DNA of 64,000 nucleotides, taken from the NCBI GenBank assembly GCA_947172415.1, contig OX359200.1:188501-252500 (forward strand), written 5' to 3'. A program made the position numbers and the translations under genes. Source of the stretch: Chondrosia reniformis. Taxonomy: Eukaryota > Porifera > Demospongiae > Chondrillida > Chondrillidae. Shown here one piece after another: positions 10,501 to 21,500 of the stretch (position 1 is the stretch's first letter; the number at the start of each line of letters is the position of its first letter). A model generated the notes under the pieces. The model saw nothing but the letters and a program-made list of their open reading frames with translations. It was not told the DNA's origin and made no database searches.

Positions 10501-13500
10501 GTATTGGATAAAGGTATAGAGTATTGGATTAGGGTATAGAGTATTGGATTAGGGTACAGAGTACTATGTAGAGAATATTACATATAGTATATGGAGTATT
10601 ATTTGTATGATAAAGAAATAAGAACATGACACGAAAAGTCTTTATAAAGTATGCTTTAGATTTGTATGTGTAATGGATTTCCAAATGAATATATTTATGT
10701 AGAGAAATTTAAATAGTTTAACGCCAATTTGTATACAGTTGAACCTCGTTAAGATGAAATCAGCTACTAAACTGGCTAAAGAATTAGGACATGATTGTTT
10801 ATATTGTACTTGAAACTTTTTAATAACAAGCAGTCACTGTTGTAGTACGCGTAGCTTTGAATATTAATACAGTCATATGCATGTATGCTTTGTATTATAC
10901 GTATGAGTAGTATAATATATAATATAGTATACTGTTAACATGAAATGCTAATAATATAAATATTTGGGCAGTCCCTTGAATTTCATTTTTGTTGAGGTTT
11001 GGCTGTACTTATAATGCCAGATGAGGTCTCTTAACGTTAATTGGATTTTCATTTGTACGTACCTAAAGCAAGTATACACAACTACACTTTGACCTGTCAA
11101 TTGAGGCACAAATGGTTTGAATTCCTTTAAAACCACTGAATGTTGACCATTGGTTGTCATGACAACACTCAGTACAGTAGCCTCTCCACCTTTTCTACCT
11201 AGCTGGCAGCCCATCCTACATCACATAGACTCACAATACGAGGACTTCCTTAACCAGGAGTCAAGAGTAACAAGAGAAGCCATTAGTGATCTCCGCGTCC
11301 ACTGCTGTCTCTACTTTATTGCACCCAATGGCCACGGGTAAGTATACTTGTAGCCTCAGTATATGCCTCAGTATACTGACTAGTATATCCCTCAGTATAC
11401 TGACCAGTATATCCCTCAGTATACTGAGGGATATACTAGTCAGTATACTGAGCAGTATATCCCTCAGTATACTGACTAGTATATCCCTCAGTATACTGAG
11501 CAGTATATCCCTCAGTGTACTGAGCAGTATATCCCTCAGTATACTGAGCAGTATATCCCTCAGTATACTGACCAGTATATCCCTCAGTATACTGACCAGT
11601 ATATCCTAGAGTAGATTGAATGGTATCATGTTAGGTGTCTCCACTGGCAGGACACAGTTCAATGGCTTGGTATAAAGGGCCATTTGTGGTATTTCATGAT
11701 AAATGTGCAATTATCTATTAGTGATGGAAGCCATGATTGTAGTGAGCTCTTTTAAGGATTCCACTAAAGCATTCCATTGGAATGGTATCGGGTTTGGTGT
11801 ATCCATTTCATAGCACCTCTATGGTTGCATCGGAATTTACATTTCTACTGCCCTGTGACCTGTTTGACACCTGGCCAAATGTGCTTGTGACAACTGAATA
11901 TTTAAGACCTTCCACGGCCATTGATGGAACACACTGAACCTCTCCACCCACTCATAGCTTTAACATGACATTAGAATTTGGAAAATGAGAAGAGTTATGT
12001 TGACTTGCTATAGACATTATACATCCTAATTAGGGAGATCTGACCTTCCAATAATTACCTTCCGCCATTTTTCTACTTAGAATGTCAATGATATTTTTTG
12101 GATATAATAAACTACATTCTTCTCTCTTTGTAGACTGAAACAGCTGGATGTAGAGTTTATGAAGAAACTACATAACAAAGTATGTTCTTGTCATACCAGA
12201 CATTTCCTTTATTTTATGTGTTTGTTCAGTAATTGATAAACACTTTATGTGTTATTAATATACTGAACAACGGAATTACAAAATGTCCAAAGTTGAAACT
12301 CAATTTTGCATCTTTGTGTGGTGTTTCTGTAATTATCTCTCTCCTGCTCTGTTAGGTCAATATAATACCAGTTATTGCTAAAGCAGACACGTTTACAGCC
12401 GAAGAGTGCGACAAATTTAAGAAAGTGGTAAGTTATTTGGATGTAGCTAATGAGTGCATCTCCAAATTAGGAATGACGTGTGTAAACCCATGTTTATACA
12501 ATAACTTGACTAGGAACATCAAAGGAGAACAGAGCATTCTCAGAATAATTTGTCTGTCACATTAGACTTTATGTTATATACCATATCTATTGTATTCAAA
12601 TCTATATCTCCATGACACCTTTGAGGTGGCTCTAGACGTTCAATAGATTAAAAGATGAACCATCTCAAAGATTAGCTTGGCGTAGTTTGTAGTTAGAAGA
12701 ACTCACTATCATCTATTGTGTACTTGTGTAGGTATTACGGCAAATTGAGGAAAATAAGATTAATGTCTACCAGTTCCCCGATGCTGACTATGACGATGAT
12801 GATGCAGCAGCTAATAGGAGACTCAAGGTGCGTGTTTGTGTGCTACTGCTCTTTCTAGATTGTTCATTTGTGGAACTGTCTTATCTGTTGTGTTAGGAGT
12901 GTATGCCATTTGCTGTCGTCGGTAGCAACACTGTCCTGGAGGCGGGGCAGAAGAAGGTTCGGGGAAGGATGTATCCTTGGGGAGTAGTGGAAGGTTAGGG
13001 AGCATATTCTTCAGTAAACATGAAAACGGTGCCATTCACTTGGAAATACAATTTGACTACGTAGTTAAATCTCTCCAAGCTTTCCTTACTATACTTGTCT
13101 CGTCAGCTAGCTGCTTCAATGTCAAATTTATGCAGTACCTCAAGCTTATCATTTTCTTTGGGGCACAAGGCGGCACTAAGGCTTTATGTAATGCTTTGTA
13201 ATGTTACATTTCTGATTATTGTGCGTAATGGACTGATATTTGTATCTCTACTTAGTGGACAATATCGAGCATTGTGACTTTACAACTTTAAGGAGCATGT
13301 TAATCCGAACACATATGCAGGATCTTAAAGATGTTACCAGTAATATTCATTATGAGAACTTTAGGCTTCAGAAACTTGCTGGAGTAGTTGGACCAGCAGA
13401 TAATAAGATCATGACACCGCCAGATAGGTGAGGCTATTTGTATTTAAAAAGTAAACAAAGCTGATAAACAGATTGACTATGTAAGTTTCTCAAATACCAC

Positions 13501-14373
13501 AGAGATCCACTGGCACAGTTTGAGGTAGAAAAAGCCGAACATGAGCAGAAAATGAGGAAAATGGAGATTGAAATGGAAGAAGTGTTTGAAATGAAAGTAC
13601 AAGAGAAACTACAAAAGTTGAAGGACATTGAATCTGATGTTAGTCATACTATTTGATTGCTCACTTTTCACCTTTTTTTCCTTTTTTGCGTTTTTATGAC
13701 TTTTGGCTGGATTCTTTGTTACATATACATATATATGTGTTTGTAGTTGACTAGACGTAAGGAATCTATGAAGAAACAACTGGAGCAGCAGAACCGTGAT
13801 CTTCAGGAAAGAAGGCAGCAGTTTGAAGAAGACAAACATAATTTTGATCATGAATATCAAGATTGGCTAGAAAAAGAAACTCAAAAGCAAGCAGGCAGTT
13901 TAGATCGTAGGACGTAAGCCTTTAGTTCTTTGTCAACCTCCTTCCCTACACTGTAAGAACATTGCTCTAGTGTGACCACCTCTCTTGTGAGACCACCTCT
14001 CTAGTGTGACCACCTCTCTAGTGTGACCACCTCTCTAGCGTGACCGCCTCTCTAACGCGACCACCTCTCTAGTGTGACCACCTCTCTAGCGTGACCACCT
14101 CTCTAGCGCGACCACCTCTCTAGCGCGACCACCTCTCTAGCGCGACCACCTCTCTAGCGCGACCACCTCTCTAGCGCGACCACCTCTCTAGCGCGACCAC
14201 CTCTCTAGTGCGACCACCTCTCTAGTGTGACCACCTCTCTCTAGTGAGACCACCTCTCTAGTGTGACCACCTCTCTAGTGTGACCACCTCTCTAGTGTGA
14301 CCACCTCTCTAACATGCCTTACTTTACTTTTTGTAGGAAGGATGCGAAGAAGGATAAAAAGGGTAGAAGATGA
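7502..14373 (+). CDS. Septin (SEPT7-like GTPase with C-terminal coiled coil)
   Basis: Fourteen exons: 7502-7694, 8117-8136, 8787-8886, 8977-9086, 9925-10025, 11203-11337, 12134-12179, 12356-12427, 12732-12827, 12897-12993, 13256-13427, 13503-13638, 13747-13913, 14337-14373 (493 aa). The G domain has G1 GQSGLGKS, G3 DTPGFGD and G4 AKAD, and the septin-unique element includes [11 protein letters not shown] and [14 protein letters not shown] charged coiled coil ([16 protein letters not shown], then [15 protein letters not shown]) and a Lys-rich end [10 protein letters not shown] follow. Septins polymerise into membrane-associated filaments in cytokinesis and cortex organisation. The overall match is closest to SEPT7 as I remember it. 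The 20-nt exon 2 is proposed only because it restores phase between exons 1 and 3; the rest is secure. Introns 5, 6 and 13 hold minisatellites. Confidence 0.93.
10128..10555. repeat. 20-bp minisatellite in septin intron 5, about 21 copies
   Basis: Unit GTAGTGGATAAGGGTATAGA, alternating with a GTATTGGATAAGG variant. No splice signals are contained in it. Confidence 0.95.
11345..11606. repeat. Palindromic minisatellite in septin intron 6
   Basis: Units of about 23 bp are built on TCAGTATACTGA, a perfect 12-bp palindrome, joined by AGTATATCCC. Near 11411-11445 the unit orientation reverses (CCCTCAGTATACTGAGGG), so the array contains an inverted segment. It begins right after the exon 6 donor. 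Confidence 0.9.
13965..14322. repeat. 17-bp minisatellite in septin intron 13, about 21 copies
   Basis: Unit GTGTGACCACCTCTCTA with GTGTGA/GCGCGA variants. It fills almost all of the last septin intron. Confidence 0.95.
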
Positions 14374-14856
14374 ATTGTACATCTCTTCAGCAACGTGTTT
14401 TACATATATTATCTTAGTGTCATATCAGATCTTTCAATTGTCAAATTCTGTTTCTAGTTGTAATTCATACGACATGTATGAATTGCCAATATAGGTTTAT
14501 ACACTTAACTTACATGCCACATTTGTAATGTGTTTGTCAAAGCTTACTCACACCAAGCTATTTCACAACAAAACCAGAGTTATTTTATTGCTATTTTTCT
14601 TGTACTGCAAAGAGTAACTGTAGATGGCGTTTTCCCAATTTAGTCTTTTCTTATAATTAAATTGATGCATTAATATCAAGTAAACTTCATTATTTATGTC
14701 TGTAGTTTTGGATCATTCATACCTGTATAGTCAACTTTGTAACCTAGATAAGCTGAAGATCAAGGGCTTTATTAGTAGCGACCAGATAACATATAAGAGA
14801 GTATATAAAATATGAATATCATTATGTAGGAAAAATACAATGAAATAAATATTAAA

Positions 14857-16004
14857 CTAAGTCTTTTTAGACCTAGTTAGTTTGTAAGTAGGAGGTGCTG
14901 CAGACTTTGGTACCTCCCTGCCTCTTATAAAAGTCATTGCTGTCACTGGATGATACTTTTGGACATATATGGCTGTCAGGGAGGGTGGAGCTAACTGGGT
15001 CCGCCCAGTCCTCAGGCCTACCCTACTTCCTTCTTGTTCACTCTTGGGTAACCTCTCATCTTTGGGAGTGGCAACTGTATGCTGCATCTCTTCTTGTGAC
15101 AATTCCTCTTGTTCAGACATCTCTTGAGGTGCAGGAGGGAGACCAGTCTGTGTCTTTCCTGAAGCTATTCTTTCATCAGGAGCAGTAGCCCCAGTTCTTG
15201 GATCCTTCCTTAATCCTGTGATTCCAAGCCATTTACCCCACTTTCTCCTTCCTCCATAGCTGTCAGAGTGTCTTGCTTGACTGAACTGAAGACTCTGCCA
15301 ATGAACCCCAATCTCAAACTCTTCAGCTGGTGGTATCCACAGATTATCAGGTGCACTCCAAGTCCTCCTGTGGGCTTTCCCAGTTGGTTGCCTACCTTGA
15401 GCAGACCTTGGCATTTTCATCAGAAAGCTAGCGTGAGGAGTGTACTTCATCATTGGATGAAATTCTGGCAACTTAAAAACATTTTCTGCCCGGCTTTCTC
15501 CAACCTACAGTCATTTATAATATAAAATTGTTACATGGCTGAGACATATACGACATATTTAAATTGAGATCCTAATGTACAATTGTTACATGGCTGAGAC
15601 ATATACGACATATTTAAATTGAGATCCTAATGTACAACTGTCCTAATAAATACACTCACTAGTGTGGCCTCCTGTGCAAGGTCCTGCTGGTAGTAGTTTT
15701 GGAGAACCTCTTCTGTAAGGCCATCAATGGGCCTGTTTACAAGGCCTGGTAAGCCAGTTAGAGATTGTCCCTTTACTGGACGATTGTGACATGAAGATGA
15801 TCTGTAGGTTAGTAAAATTTTCTCTGCTTCTGAATACTTCATTTGTACATCATTTTTAAGCAGTTTGTACTTAAATGTACTTCTTCTTATTTCATGTTTT
15901 AGTGGTTCCTGGAGAACTAATGGTCCATTATTTGTGGTTGAAATCATGTGAGGAAGCTTTGATGTGAGATTGCCATCACTTCCACCATCCTTGGCAGTTA
16001 TCAT
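14857..16004 (-). CDS. Unidentified protein, two exons
   Basis: Exons 15660-16004 and 14857-15504 join in phase 0 (donor CTA|GTGAGT, acceptor TGTAG) to give 330 aa. The protein is hydrophilic and has no signal peptide or membrane segment. Recognisable stretches are LTGLPGLVNRPIDGLTEEV in exon 1, LPEFHPMMKYTPHASFLM and RRTWSAPDNLWIPPAEEFE at the start of exon 2, and a basic end PTYKLTRSKKT. I do not recognise the family; short Pro/Trp-containing motifs of this kind occur in microtubule-associated sperm proteins, but that is only a resemblance. ATG 16002-16004 is the first Met upstream of the conserved-looking part; more 5' exons are possible. A poly(A) signal (AATAAA on the minus strand) lies at 14768-14773. 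It converges on the septin. Confidence 0.6.
15527..15636. repeat. 55-bp direct duplication in the intron of the unidentified gene
   Basis: Two virtually identical 55-bp copies in tandem (15527-15581 and 15582-15636), each starting ATTGTTACATGGCTGAGACA. Confidence 0.9.
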
Positions 16005-16023
16005 ACTACTGCTAAGAATTGGA

Positions 16024-16324
16024 TGAACCATCTGGAGGTGGTGGGGAGAGAGCCATGTGGAGGCGGTGGGGAGAGGGCCATGTGGAGGCGGTGGGGAGAG
16101 GGCCATGTGGAGGCGGTGGGGAGAGGGCCATGTGGAGGTGGTGGGGAGGGGGCCATGTGGAGGCGGTGGGGAGGGGGCCATGTGGAGGTGGTGGGGAGGG
16201 GGCCATGTGGAGGCGGTGGGGAGGGGGCCATGTGGAGGTGGTGGGGAGGGGGCCATGTGGAGGTGGTGGGGAGGGGGCCATGTGGAGGTGGTGGGGAGGG
16301 GGCCATGTGGAGGCGGTGGGTTGA
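16024..16324. repeat. 25-bp G-rich minisatellite, 12 copies
   Basis: Unit GAGGYGGTGGGGAGRGGGCC plus ATGTG. Because 25 is not a multiple of three and the unit lacks stops, every frame is open on both strands; these Pro-rich or Gly/Trp-rich ORFs are not taken as coding. It sits just upstream of ATG 16004 of the unidentified minus gene. Confidence 0.93.
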
Positions 16325-17159
16325 GACATGAATACGTATGTACATTTAGTCATTGTATGACAAAACATGTATTAAGTGAAAGTATTGCAAACATACATTA
16401 CAACCTGTATTGGGTTAGCTATCATAAATATATATCTAAATCAGATAATCAGTGAATCTATTATTATAGCTAAGGTATGCAGTTTATTTAAACTTAATAT
16501 ATTATCCAGTAGCAAATAGTTCAGTTTGTCTTGTTTACATAATGATACTAATTTTTTTAAAATATTAACCTTATAGTGAAACTATAGAAAGCCTTATAAC
16601 GCTTGTAGAAAATAGCTACTGTAAATACAAACAAGTATCAGTCAAGTCTGAAGGACAGTAATATAGATTAAACCTTTAAAGGTAAGCCTGTGAAATTTCT
16701 TCCACGCACTCTCCCACCGAACCTTTGAGTGAATAATGTAACAATATGATATTTCGTTACAAACATTCGACAAAAACATGCTAAACATGTAACTAATGCG
16801 CTGGTGTTTTTTCAAGACATATAGACTATAGTCTCCAGTCACTATTGTTTCTCCTCCCTCAGCATAAAGCCTCTGTTGAGAGTGCTACAGTCTTTACCCA
16901 AAACTGATACTAATACGTATATAGGAGGGCACTGCTGTCATATATAGCAGCGATGTACCATGACAGTACCAAATGTTATTCAATTATGGCACACCCCCTT
17001 TTCTCAATATGGTGTGTCCAGACACTATGTGGCTTCACTCGTTGTTACTATATACTAATAATTGAACTCCTCGTTTGTAACCTATTTAAGAAGTGCTCAA
17101 ACTTCCTATTCAGAACAACAACTACTTTCCAGTGATTTCAATATACCTAAAAAGCAGCC
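16325..17159. other. AT-rich intergenic region
   Basis: An 835-bp spacer between the minisatellite and the PTB gene. It should contain the PTB gene promoter and possibly a 5' exon of the minus gene. No supportable ORF or RNA gene is seen. Confidence 0.5.
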
Positions 17160-17873
17160 ATGATAAAATCATTTAAGAGTTCCTTTAAAGGCTCTCTCAA
17201 ACAAAGATCTTCCTATCGATCTTGGGACGAAGAACCGGAGGATATTTTACTTGGAGATGAAATTAATCGTTCACTTTCCCAAGAGGAAGCCACGCCGCTA
17301 TCACCGCCACCGCTCTCGTACTGTATGGATTGCTTCTACTTGGGGTCGCAAAATATGTCAGGAAAATGTTTCAAAGGAGAAGGCTCTCTTGAAGCACCTA
17401 TTCATAATCTCTGGGAACTTACGCAAGAGAATGACAAAAGTCTGCTCAGAAGAAACTCTTCAAAAAAGAAACATAAACCCCTTGCCAAAGCTGAATCCGT
17501 CGTGGAGTCCACGCCCCTCGACTGCGAGACCACACAAATGGTGAAGTTCGTGCAAATACGAGCCGAACAGGATACGTTGTCCATTTGGGAGTGCAACGCC
17601 AATGAAAAGATTATTGAGTTTCGTATGAACAGAATAGCCACCTGCGGAACGTATCAGAAAATACCTAATGCCTTTGCATTTTCTGGAAAGGAGGAAGCAC
17701 ATAGCGACGTGTATTGTCATGTATTCAAGTGCGACAGCGCTGATAGAGCTAGGAGCATGGCTGCAACGCTCAACAAAATATTCAAGTATCATCACAGCAG
17801 GAAGCTAGCCCAGAGACAAGCTGCCTCTATCGATCGCTTGGCTGGTCTTGAAAATAAGGCATTTTCGCAATAA
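17160..17873 (+). CDS. Intronless PTB/PID-domain adaptor
   Basis: A single-exon ORF of 237 aa. Residues about 57-220 form a phosphotyrosine-interaction (PTB) domain: DCFYLGSQNMSG at the first strand, a long insert with basic KKKHKP, then VKFVQIRAEQDTLSIWEC, IATCGTYQKIPNAFAFSG, and CHVFKCDSADRARSMAATL with the C-terminal helix. The first 55 residues are basic then acidic, with SLSQEEATPLSPPP. The PTB core probably binds NPxY-type tails or phosphoinositides, as LDLRAP1/GULP-like adaptors do, but the exact subfamily is not clear. Lack of introns in a region where most genes have many suggests retrocopy origin or intron loss. The first ATG is used; it is close to the upstream stop. Confidence 0.8.
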   Translation: MIKSFKSSFKGSLKQRSSYRSWDEEPEDILLGDEINRSLSQEEATPLSPPPLSYCMDCFYLGSQNMSGKCFKGEGSLEAPIHNLWELTQENDKSLLRRNSSKKKHKPLAKAESVVESTPLDCETTQMVKFVQIRAEQDTLSIWECNANEKIIEFRMNRIATCGTYQKIPNAFAFSGKEEAHSDVYCHVFKCDSADRARSMAATLNKIFKYHHSRKLAQRQAASIDRLAGLENKAFSQ

Positions 17874-18580
17874 TATATAGCGCTCATTGTTTGGTATATA
17901 AATTCGTTGTAAATTTATTAAAAGTTTTGGTTTTGTGATAAGGTAATTAAGTAATTGCATACTAATTGTTTATCTACAATGTAGTCGATACGTATATGGG
18001 ATGTCATTATTGTGGTCCTGTATTACAGCAAATACTTTGAATTTCAAAATTTGGGAACATTTCCATATATAACATTATTATGACTTGCATTTTCTTTCCA
18101 ATTATCATATATGTGTATAATATTATAATATGGTGTTTCAATTCATTTGCTACTAAATGTAATGCAATGGTTATCAAACATTAATCAAAGATAAGTCACA
18201 AACATGACCTTCTGGTCCCTCAAATTAGATTAGTTACGCAATACACCCTGTGACGTTAGGTCAAGCATGCAATTTTACTTTCAATTCTTTCCAAGTTTGG
18301 AAAATTCTTCCTAAGTAAATTGTAAATTGAAGTAAAATATAGTCTACATCCTTCAGATGACGAGAGTCAAAAATGTGGTACCTATCAACATGAGGAATAC
18401 TTTGCCAACACAAAGAAACATTAATTCAATCGCGCTTTAGTTTAGCTAGCTCTTGATCGCCATTTTCATAGATTGAGCAATATTGCGAAACACCTCTGTG
18501 TGGACGTTCCGATGTAATGTAATAATTTGCACGACTTCTCCTACCAAAAATATTTGTACAAGTGTCTAGTGTTACGGAAG
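17874..18580. other. Intergenic region between PTB gene and KCC transporter
   Basis: A 707-bp AT-rich spacer holding the PTB gene 3' UTR and the KCC promoter. Apart from one TTACGCAAT at about 18233, I see nothing notable. Confidence 0.5.
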
Positions 18581-21500
18581 ATGGCGTCCAAATTCTCTGT
18601 GGAAGATGTGCCGGACGAAGTATTTCCTGGCGCCTCGAGCGGCGCACATTCTCAAGGCCAAGGTAAGACTATATACAAGAGCCAACTCAGTAGCTTCAGT
18701 TTTCAACATTCCACAGTAACGAGCTCCACAGATAGTCGTCTCTCCAATTCTGTGAAAGGCGCCATTGAGAATAGGACGGAGGAGAACAATGGAGACACAT
18801 ACACGCCACTTATCAAGGCGGGTGCAACAGAAGATTCTAACGACTTGGAGAAGGACGCGGAAGCTGCCACCGGTCGAAATCTTGCTCTATACGAGGTCAG
18901 TCGACAGCCATTCTACTCATTGGTTGACTAATGAGGGAAAGCAAGCAGTTATTTTGTGTTAGCTTGTCACATGTTGTGTCGTATGTGTGTACATGTTGTC
19001 AGTGACCCCTCGCGCGCGGGCCCTCGCGAATGGTGTACGGATCAGGCCCGTTTGATTTAGGTCCATCCAGTAGGCTGAGGGGGAGGCCTGGAAGGTGGGA
19101 ATGGTAAACTGTTGACATTTCAATGAAAATAATATGCTAACAACTCTATATTATGTCATATGACTTCATAGTGAAATCTATTGAGTGTGACCTTGAGGAC
19201 ATTGGTGAATAAGTACTGTTTGTTTCCTACATACAGGAGGAATTTAAAACTCGACCAAAGCTCTCTTCCAAGCTATCCTCTCTTCGTCTGCGCTATGACC
19301 CTACGCCAGCCAACCCCAAGACACTAAAGAAGTCAAAAAAGAAAGTTAGTAGTTAGGATTCTGGATTATTTTGGATCATGTGACTATCATGTGACCACCA
19401 TGTGACCATCATGTGACCTTGTAGGGTGGGGCTAAGATGGGGACCCTGATGGGTGTGTACCTGCCCTGTCTGCAGAACATCCTCGGAGTTATCCTCTTCC
19501 TCAGGTTGACCTGGATCGTGGGCACCGCTGGGTGGGTGCAGGCTTTCTTTATTGTCCTCATCTGCTGTATCACGGTGAGCTATAACTTTAGTATACCAGA
19601 AAATGAAACCATTTAAACTATTAATTTACTTGTTTCAATTCAGACCGTGCTGACTGCAATATCACTGAGTGCCATTGTAACTAATGGTGTAGTACCTGCA
19701 GGGGGGCCATATTTCTTGATTTCAAGGAATTTAGGCCCGGAATTAGGGGGTGCCATAGGAATTCTGTTCTACCTTGGCAACACCTTTGCGGCCTCACTCT
19801 ACATACTTGGAGCAATTGAGCTGCTTGTGGTAAGGATTGCGACATCTCTTCTCTGTTAGCCAATCAGATCCTTAGTTGTATCTCAGATGTAGCAATTGTC
19901 CTGTCATTCTTTCAACGTATCTGTTCTTAGAAATACATAGCTCCTCAAATGGTGTTCTTTGGTGACCCAACAGATAGAGCTAACCTCTTTAATTCAATGC
20001 GGATATACGGAACACTGCTATTACTATTGCTAGCCCTTATTGTATTCGTTGGAGTCAAATTTGTGAGTTTTCATGCCACTTATACCTGATTGCTATGGCT
20101 ACCTAGTTGCTATGGCTACCTTGTTGCTATGGCTACCTGGTTGCTATGGTTACCTAGTTGCTATTTCTATCCATAATCCTGCAGGTAAACTATTTTGCCT
20201 CATTCGCTTTGGTATGTGTCATTATTTCAGTTGCCACAATTTACTTTGGAGCGTTTGATCCAAGACCTCGAGTCCCGTAAGGTGTGGTCTTATCGTGTGA
20301 GATGGTTCATTGAGTCCTTTAAATACTTGCAGGTTGTGTGTGTACAACAACACTGCTCTAAAGGGAGCGCTGGAGGATTTCCAGTGTCCAGCGGATCCCA
20401 TGCTCTTTGACACCTTTTGTCTCAGATTCAATGCCACTACTAAACAGTCTGTTGTAGATAACAGTATTAATCTATATAAGAGTTGTTGTCCTGACAACCC
20501 AAACTTGCAGATTGAATTCAATGGGACTGGCTACGATATGGGATGGAACTTTGAGAACTGCATCAAAGGACTAGATAGTGCTCCCTGTGAGCCTCTGTGC
20601 ATCTCGGGGATACCAGGGATCACTCGGACACTCACCATGGGAGGTAGGTGTTGGTGAAGGTATTGGAAGGGGGAGGGGCTGGGAAAGTGTTGGAAGGGGG
20701 AGGGGCTGGGAAGGTATTGGAGGGTGGGAGGGGCTGGGAAGGTATTGGAGGGTGGGAGGGGCTGGGAAGGTGTTGGAGGGTGGGAGGGGCTGGGAAGGTG
20801 TTGGAGGGGGGAGGGGCTGGGAAGGTGTTGGAGGGTGGGAGGGGCTGGGAAGGTGTTGGAGGGTGGGAGGGGCTGGGAAGGTATTGGAGGGTGGGAGGGG
20901 CTGGGAAGGTATTGGAGGGTGGGAGGGGCTGATGAAAGGTGGGAGGGGTTGGGAAGGTAGGCAGATCTTAAGTTTGCAGTTTCGTTCCTTCTGATGTAGA
21001 GAATGTTGGGGAAAACTATCTGAAAGAAGGAGACTCTGAACCGGGAGAAGACAGCATTCCCAATGGGAACCAGATTGTGGCCAGCGTCACCTCGTCCTTT
21101 CTCATCCTGATTGGAATATTTTTTCCATCTGTCACAGGTTGGACACTTCTGTTAGTGTAAGTAGTAGTAGAGTGACACTGATGTGCCTCTTGTTCCCCAG
21201 GTATTATGGCTGGAACCAACAGATCCGGAGACCTGAAGAACCCTCAGCGGTCCATACCCATTGGTACACTGTCTGCCATCCTCACAACTACCATTATTTG
21301 TATCCTTTGAGACACACAAGTCGTGTATGGTGCTCTGTTGTATGAAGGTTGCATTCTTAACATAGTTAGATTTGACTTGTGTGCTGTTCTTTGGAGGTAC
21401 TATGTCAGGTCCGCTCCTCAGAGATCAGTGAGTGATTGCTATGCAGTTGGAGAGTCTCTTTAATTGAGCTCGGAACTCTGTCCATTTTGACTCTGTCCAC

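Noticed and set aside
16001-16455. Several ORFs of about 100-130 codons on both strands
   Set aside because: Product of a stop-free 25-bp tandem repeat; open in all frames, no flanking coding signal.
20578-20994. Gly/Trp/Glu-rich ORFs after KCC exon 7
   Set aside because: 28-bp minisatellite inside intron 7; exon 7 to exon 8 joins cleanly without it.
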